Assembly (NCBI RefSeq): GCF_000715075.1
Contig: NC_134095.1
Span: 58,028,419-58,092,418 of the forward strand
From: Nicotiana tabacum
Taxonomy: Eukaryota; Streptophyta; Magnoliopsida; Solanales; Solanaceae
Direction: 5' to 3'
DNA length: 64,000 bases
How positions within the stretch are numbered: position 1 is the stretch's first letter; every line of letters begins with the position of its first letter. The notes below the pieces were generated by a model that saw only the letters and a list, made by a program, of their open reading frames with translations, made no database searches and had not been told where the DNA came from. A program made the translations under genes and the position numbers. Positions 57,885 to 64,000 of the stretch are shown here, piece by piece.

Positions 57885-60800
57885 TAGTTTCCCTTTTGGT
57901 CTCACGAGTCATGAGCGAGTCTAGTAGAGTCTTGCGGGCAGTACAAAGACGTCTATACTTATCTTTGAGAGGCTATAGGGCAGTTAGCAGTACTTCCCTT
58001 CTTGATTCCTCATCATGTGATTTGATTCCTTTGAGGCTTATGCCCTTGTTTTCTTGCTACTCAATCTTGTGCGACGCAAAGCGCTTATTATAAATCGACA
58101 ATTGAAGAATTGTAATGGTACTACAAATGGGTACGAGATGTTTCTCCATGCGTAGTTGATTTGACTATTGTCGTCGCCTTGTAGAAGGATATTTTGTCGT
58201 TTCAGCTCAGTAGCTGTACTACTAAGATCTCTGAGGCTAGGCACAAGTTGCCATGATGCTTATGAACAGTTGTCGTGCGGTGTTGATGTGGCAGTAGGAT
58301 GCTTACTTACGTGTTAGGGCAGTGAATGACTTGAAGGGAGGTTTACTCAGTGCATGATTTAGAGATTCAGTATTTTATTCCCGGCGAAGGAAAGGCAATT
58401 GGGCTAAGAATGTTCAGATTTGGGTTGATGGAGTAACGAGGCTTGGTATTTGTGAGCGTGGTGGAATTTTCATCTGTTATGAGGTGTCTTTGTCCTTGTT
58501 GAATGTACTAAGTTCCCTGGTGTAAAGACCTTCTACGATTCGCCCTTAGGGCAGGATATTGTAAGATAGTATTGGAGAAGCGGCTGTCAGAGATCGCGGG
58601 ATAAGGTAGATCATGATTGAATGTGTATTTCTAATGCTGAAGGCTCGAGAGAGACGATCTTCGAAAAGGTTTAAAACTTAGTAGTTGTCTATTGGTTCAA
58701 GTGCTACCGAGATAGATTTTGATCTAAGGCATTAGCTAAGCAGCAAGGGATGAGGAAGGACATGTGGGAAGTGTCATGCGGTGGTTAAACTTCTATAAGG
58801 CCAGGTCTAAGAAGTGGAGGTTGAGTAGTTTCTTAAAGAAGTGAGTCTGCCCAAAGTGGGAGAGTGGTAGATTAGTATGTGGATTCAGTGGCAGGATAAC
58901 TACACCCTTGAGGAAAGTTTGGAGTGATTTGGGAGTTTTAGTAGATAGTGGATGGGTCTACGGACTTAATTTGAATTATTTGCTATTATACAGTGGGATA
59001 TTTTATATAATGGGAAGGAGCTTCTTGATATGAAGAAGGATACGACATAACTTTGAATTGGAAAATATTGTCGCACATCTGGTTGATGTCCATGAGGAGT
59101 GAATGGATTTGTGCATTTGGTGAATGAGCACGGGCTCAGGTGGTTTATCTCCTATGAGCAGGTCAGCGATCGCGTGATTGGTGAAACTCCTGCGAAGGAT
59201 TTTACGAGCTTTTCAGCAAGAGGTCTCGAATGTGCGAATGTTGCTAGCGATTCATAGTGTTTATGAAATGCTAATGGAACGATTTTGAGGAATCTGGCAG
59301 TTTAATTGCTCAAGGTCATGTCAATAAAAAATAAGAATGTTGGTGGGTTTCAGAGTTGTGTAATAGTGGCTTCAAGCTAAGTGGGAGAGTCCCACCACTT
59401 ACGGTTGGATTGCATGGTCGTCTATTTATGAGATTTCATGTTATTAGCATATTGATGAGTTATTTCAGCTAAGGGAAAAGAACATAAGAGGTAATTTGAG
59501 CAAAGGAATTGTTAAAGGTATGTTATGGTTGGCCTTATTGTCTCATGTTCATACTTGGGGAAGGATTCAAGATTTATGCCTTGTATAGATACAGGTTTCA
59601 AGGAAAATGATTCAGCTGGGTGCTTCGTCAAGAGGCTATTCATGTGCTAGAAGATTCATGGAGTTGATTATATTCGGGACCAAGTCAGAGTGGGTGGCTC
59701 TTAACAACGGTCCTAGTGGATTCAAAAGTTAATGTGTGGTGCCTAATAATTTCAAGCCTATAAGTATGGTTAAGAATCAAGCTTTTGTAGCAACTGATGA
59801 TAAGAGGCTCAGAATGTTCTATGATGCTGTGACTTGCTGTGTAGCATTGGGAGGAAAAAGACAAAAAGACTTTGAATTTGTAAAGGATTTATCATAATGG
59901 GTATATCAGTTGAAGATGCGAATGTGCGTACAAGGGGTGTATGAAACGATTCATAGGTTTGGAGACATGGTGGTCTCGTGGAATGGGGTCACTCAAGGTG
60001 AGTGCAGATTCAGGTTTGTGATGTAAGGAATGGAGCTATTATTATCTCTAAGGCAAGTTAAGGATGAACTAAAAGAAGATAGATTGGTTAGCCATGGTTG
60101 AATTGGCATAGTGATGGTAGTGCGTGCGAGGCTCGACGGCCGCCGTAATTGATATTGTTTTGGAAGTATTCAAGTATTATGGCATGTTATGTGTAGGTGT
60201 ATCCCGAAAGGGTTGTGCTGGCTTAGGCCGCTACTTGAGGATTTGAATGTTCTACGGTTCTGAGAATTCACTCGTGTGTTGCTATGGTCCTCTTAGAATG
60301 AGTTAAGTAAAAGATTATGTATAATGAAATGCATACTCTATTAGTGGTTCAGGAGTTAAGATGAGATTCTACTATTGTTGCATATTGGCATGTTAGGTGC
60401 ACTAAGCGGCATGAAAATTGAAAGTGAGGAACCGAGGTTGCGGTTCGGTGTTGGCGAGGATGTCACAAGCTCAGAGAAGCAGGAAATGGATGTGAATGTT
60501 AGCGTAAGCTGGTATTGTCTTCAGCGTCACCTGAGATTAGTGTTTTGTGAAAGAGGCTGCAATCTGGTTATGGATTCTTGTTAGGTTTTACAGCGTTAGT
60601 GTGGCTGGTAGTGTGGATGTGCAGACCTATTATCTGGTGTGGAAGGTCGTGGGAGCGTGTCTCATAGAGAGATTGTATAAGTGTGACATGTAGTCACTTG
60701 ATTGATCGAAGATTTAAACCAAGTATGAAGATTGTGGCAATATCATTAATTTGAGAATTGATGTCTGGAGGGCACTCGATTATTAGGTTGTGGACTGTGG

Positions 60801-62166
60801 AGGATTACTCCGGTTATGATGGTTGTTCCTGTGTGTATGGGAAAAAGAGGGTTATTATAGACCAAGGAAAGGTTATGGCCTTAGTTCGGTACAATCAGAA
60901 TTGGCTTGAGGTCTGTGAATGGATTTAAGTACGAATATGGGCTCTATATTAGGCCGGATGTGTTCATTTCGACATAGCACTACATATGGAGGAGTATTCG
61001 GAGGTTGGATGTTATTTTGTCTTCGGTTGTTTCATGTAATGCCATATTGTGCTGTGTGAGTTGTGGACGGCTCGATAATTTTCTTATGTGTTGTGCTTTC
61101 GCGTAGCGATGGTGTTATGTGAGCATGATGGATCTTTAGTTTCAGAACATATATCGCATCTCATTTGTACTTGAGTTTGTGACTTATGGCGCTATATGTC
61201 TCCCCAAAGATGGTATTATGCCCTTAGCATGCTTGGGACTGATATTCGGTATTTTGGTGTAATGAGCAATTTAGCTCGGTGTGTATCTCCTTATGTGAAT
61301 TTAATGTGAGGATCGGGTGGCACGCCGCCATGGGTATGTTGTTTGGATCGGGTTGCACGCCGCAACAGTATGATGTTGAGTATAGTTTTCTGTATTGTAA
61401 TTTTTATGTGTTTTGTTTTCCATTTTTTGAGGAAAGTCCATATTAGCAGCGTGAATTGAGTAGTCCCTTCTAGAGTTCGGTTTCCTTATGTATCATGTTC
61501 GAGTTTGTAGCCTATTGGCACCTTGTGGCATCATATGAGACTTTTGGTCATGTCAGGGGTGGTTCGTTGCCTGCGTAATTCATATTGGGTAAGACAAGGT
61601 TATTGGATCTAGGATAAATGCGATCGGATTATATAAAGTATATCAAAGAGAAAATAACATTAAGTGGTTCAGAATGAGGTAATGGTTCTTGTCAATAGTA
61701 TAGCCTAAATGATTTGTTGACTCGACAGTTTGTTATGAATTTCTACATGTCTCTTCTATTGTGGCAGTATTGTAAGAATTGGAACGATACTTATACATGT
61801 CATGAGGTGCATTGTGAGCATCAACTTCGGGAAATGTTGGTTATTATGATCAGAGAGTGTTAATATGGTCTTGTGGAGGATGTGGTGCATGGTGAGAATT
61901 CGGCAAAGGTATGTAGCTATATTCTGTCTCACCGTATAGTGATTGATGCGGTGTTCAAATATTGGAAGCAGGCCTTGCAGAGAATTTCGGATGTTGAAAC
62001 TGGGTTTTAAGCTTATTTGTTGAATAAAGGAGAATATCTTCAGATTTTATCAAGTTAATGTGCTCAACTGAGCTGTGGTAGAATGGGTAGGTGCTCAAGG
62101 TATTAAACAATGATTTCGGACGGCTCTAGTGCAATTCTCAGCACGTTCGAGGACGAATATATGTTT
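57885..62166 (+). other. Non-coding internal region of element 4
   Basis: 4.3 kb in which I recognise no gag or pol motif in any frame; the longest open frames are under 75 codons. That 59410-60310 recurs antisense at 52697-53659 shows this is an established non-coding internal sequence, not simply a decayed gene of this copy. GGATCGGG(T/G)GCACGCCGC phrases occur at 61310 and 61345. Confidence 0.75.
61310..61365. repeat. Tandem pair of GGATCGGG(T)GCACGCCGC phrases
   Basis: GGATCGGGTGGCACGCCGCC at 61310 and GGATCGGGTTGCACGCCGCA at 61345, 35 bases apart. Confidence 0.85.
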
Positions 62167-62179
62167 AAGTGGGAGAGAA
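62167..62179 (+). other. Polypurine tract of element 4
   Basis: AAGTGGGAGAGAA directly before the LTR start TGTAACGACC. Confidence 0.9.
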
Positions 62180-64000
62180 TGTAACGACCCGACCGGTCGT
62201 TTTGGGCTCCAGAACGTCATTCGGTATTTGGAGGCCGTGAGTAGCTTCATATCAGGTATTATGACTTGTGCGCATGGTCGGAATTGAATTCGAGAAGTTC
62301 GGAGTTGATTTGGAAAGAGAATTTCCATTTCGAAAGCCTTAAGTTGGAAGAATTGACTAAGACTGGATTTTTGAGTAAACGACCTCGGAATCGGGATTTG
62401 AAGGTTCCAGCAGGTTCATATGATGATTTCAGACTTGGGCGTATGTCCGGATCGGATTTTGGAAAACCTGGGAATGTTTCGGCACCTATTGTGGAAGTTA
62501 GTATTTTTGGAAGAATTTTATAAGTTGGGTTATAGTGCATTTTAGTGTTATCAATGTCCTTTTGGGATTTCGAGTCTGGGAATAGCTCTGCATGGTGATT
62601 CTGGTGTTAGGAGAGCGATTGGAAGTGAATTCAGAGGTCTGTAGGTCGTTTTGGAGTCATTTGGCTAAAGATAGAAATTTGAAGGTTTTGAGAAGTTTGA
62701 CCGGAAGCGAACTTTTTGATATCGAGGTCGGATTCTGATTCTGGAAGTTGGAGTAGGTTCTTAATGTCAAATATGACTTGTGTGCAAAATTTGGGGTCAA
62801 TCGGACGGGATTTGATAGGTTTCGACATAGAATGTAGAAATTTAAAATTCTAAAGTTCATTAAGCTTGTATTGGAGGTCGATTCATGATTTTAGCGTTGT
62901 TTGATATGATTTGAGGCCTCAAACAGGTCCGCATTATGTTATGGGACTGGTTGGTATGATTGGTTGGGGTCCCGGGGGCCTCGGGTGGATTCCAGATGGT
63001 TAAAAGATCAAATTTGGAATTTAAAGAAGGACTGAAGCAGCTGGTATCTGGTGTAACCGCACTTGCGAGGTTTTGGCAGCAGGTGCAGAGCCGCAAGAGT
63101 GGCCTAGGTGCCATAGAAGCGAAACTGGCTAGGCTAGGCTGGGACCGCAGATGTGCTCATCTTGCTGCATAAGCGGGACCGCACATACGGAAGTTAGGAC
63201 GCAGATGCAGAAGTTGGTGGCCTGGAAAAGGACTGCAGAAGCTGTTAGTGGTTCGCACCTGCGCAACCGCAGAAGCAGTCAAGTGACCGCAGGTGCGAAA
63301 ATGCTGGAGAAGTGATGTTCTTTTAAATCGGGAGTTGGGTTCATTTCATCCCCTTTTCTTCCATTGAAGTTGATTTTGGAGCAACTTTGAGGTTCCATTT
63401 TCACTATCAAGCATGAGGTAAGTGGCTTATGTTAGTTTTGAGTTAAATACATGATTGTATATGGATTTGAGCATGAAAACTTGTGGAAAACTTGGGGTTT
63501 AAGGGAAAACCTAGAAAAATTAGTATTCTTAGATTTTGACCACGAGTTTGTTCATGAAATTGAGAGTAAATTATATATTTGAGTTCGTGAGGTTATGGGT
63601 AAACCTTGAAATTTTTTGGAATTCGGGCATGTGGGCCCGAGGGCGTTTTTGTCAACTTTTTGATCAGGGTTAGGAATTGTTATAAATTAGTTTATAATGA
63701 GTAATTGAATATATATTAATAGGCGTACATAATTATTGGCTAGTTTTGGAGCGTTGTGTATCAATTTGAGTCTTCGGAAGGACGTGGAATGCCGGTAATA
63801 GATCTTCGGAGCGAGGTGAATCTACTTTCTAACCTTGTAAGAGGGAATTGTCCATATAGGTAAATTAATTGGATTTGTGCTTCTATTTGTGGGGACTACG
63901 TACACATGATGGTGACGAGAGACCGTGCGTAGCTACTATTATGTTTAAGTCTGGGTAGTCGAGGACCCAAAAGTATGCTATACTTTAATATTTGTAATCT
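62180..64000 (+). repeat. 3' LTR of element 4, partial
   Basis: Begins TGTAACGACCCGACCGGTCG and follows the 5' LTR in order to the window end (GGATTTGTGCTTCTATTTG, then GTGCGTAGCTACTATTATG). Many scattered substitutions. No coding sequence. Confidence 0.92.

Larger units (their letters stand above)
55037..64000 (+). mobile_element. Element 4: coding-free LTR retrotransposon, 3' LTR cut by the window
   Basis: Plus-strand 5' LTR (55037-57867), tRNA-Met primer site, a 4.3-kb internal region without usable ORFs, polypurine tract (62167-62179) and 1.8 kb of the 3' LTR. The two LTRs are roughly 88% identical by eye over the first 250 bases, so this is an old insertion. The termini resemble Tekay/Del-type gypsy elements, but without genes the lineage is uncertain. 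A possible left duplication, TAAGA, lies at 55032-55036. Confidence 0.87.

Noticed and set aside
57885..62166. Decayed gag-pol in element 4
   Set aside because: I looked for the RT VDD, protease and integrase motifs in all frames and saw none; homology with the antisense fragment suggests it was never coding here.

Overview
This is plant nuclear DNA built almost entirely from transposable elements nested in one another. No ordinary host protein-coding gene can be supported. It looks like a dicot of the nightshade family, most like Nicotiana. The reasons are the Ogre/Tat-type Ty3/gypsy elements with a tRNA-Arg-like primer site, a plant RTE LINE ending in a (TTG)n tail of the tobacco TS-SINE type, LTRs starting TGTAACGACCCGACCGG, and 5S rDNA units of about 500-625 bp. 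The species call is an inference.

Layout, left to right. (1) 1-18264: a minus-strand Ogre element (element 1) with ORF1, gag, protease, reverse transcriptase, two RNase H domains and integrase. It has a 4.4-kb 5' LTR (13858-18264), the first 390 bases of its 3' LTR, a 41-bp minisatellite in its 3' UTR and a probable 186-nt intron between protease and RT. The coding frame is unshifted but carries seven nonsense codons. (2) 18265-19243: remnant of an older Ogre-like internal region. (3) 19249-27050: a minus-strand solo LTR (duplication AACAA), itself split by a 4.8-kb Ogre-like solo LTR at 21512-26340 (duplication GAGGG). It sits in the (CAA)n tail of (4) a 5'-broken RTE-type LINE at 27051-29719. 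(5) 29720-34358: element 2, an Ogre derivative with both LTRs (the 3' one truncated), primer site and polypurine tract, but no genes. (6) 34359-43443: a decayed 5S rDNA array of six 5S copies, all mutated. It is interrupted by a solo LTR (36283-37631) and a related non-autonomous LTR element (38012-42379) whose only long ORF encodes an unknown 274-residue protein. (7) 43444-52690: element 3, a decayed minus-strand Ogre copy without its 5' end. (8) 52697-53659: an antisense fragment of the internal region of element 4. (9) 53660-55036: one end of a CACTA DNA transposon. (10) 55037-64000: element 4, a plus-strand LTR element with a tRNA-Met primer site and a non-coding internal region; its 3' LTR runs off the window.

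The observation that feature types do not explain is a 50-70-base motif found seven times at equivalent junctions of the Ogre elements: beside the polypurine tract, just after pol, and between gag and ORF1. It contains a short inverted repeat whose two arms change together between copies, as expected of a conserved RNA hairpin. The 5S region also preserves a readable history of insertion, duplication, LTR recombination and break repair.
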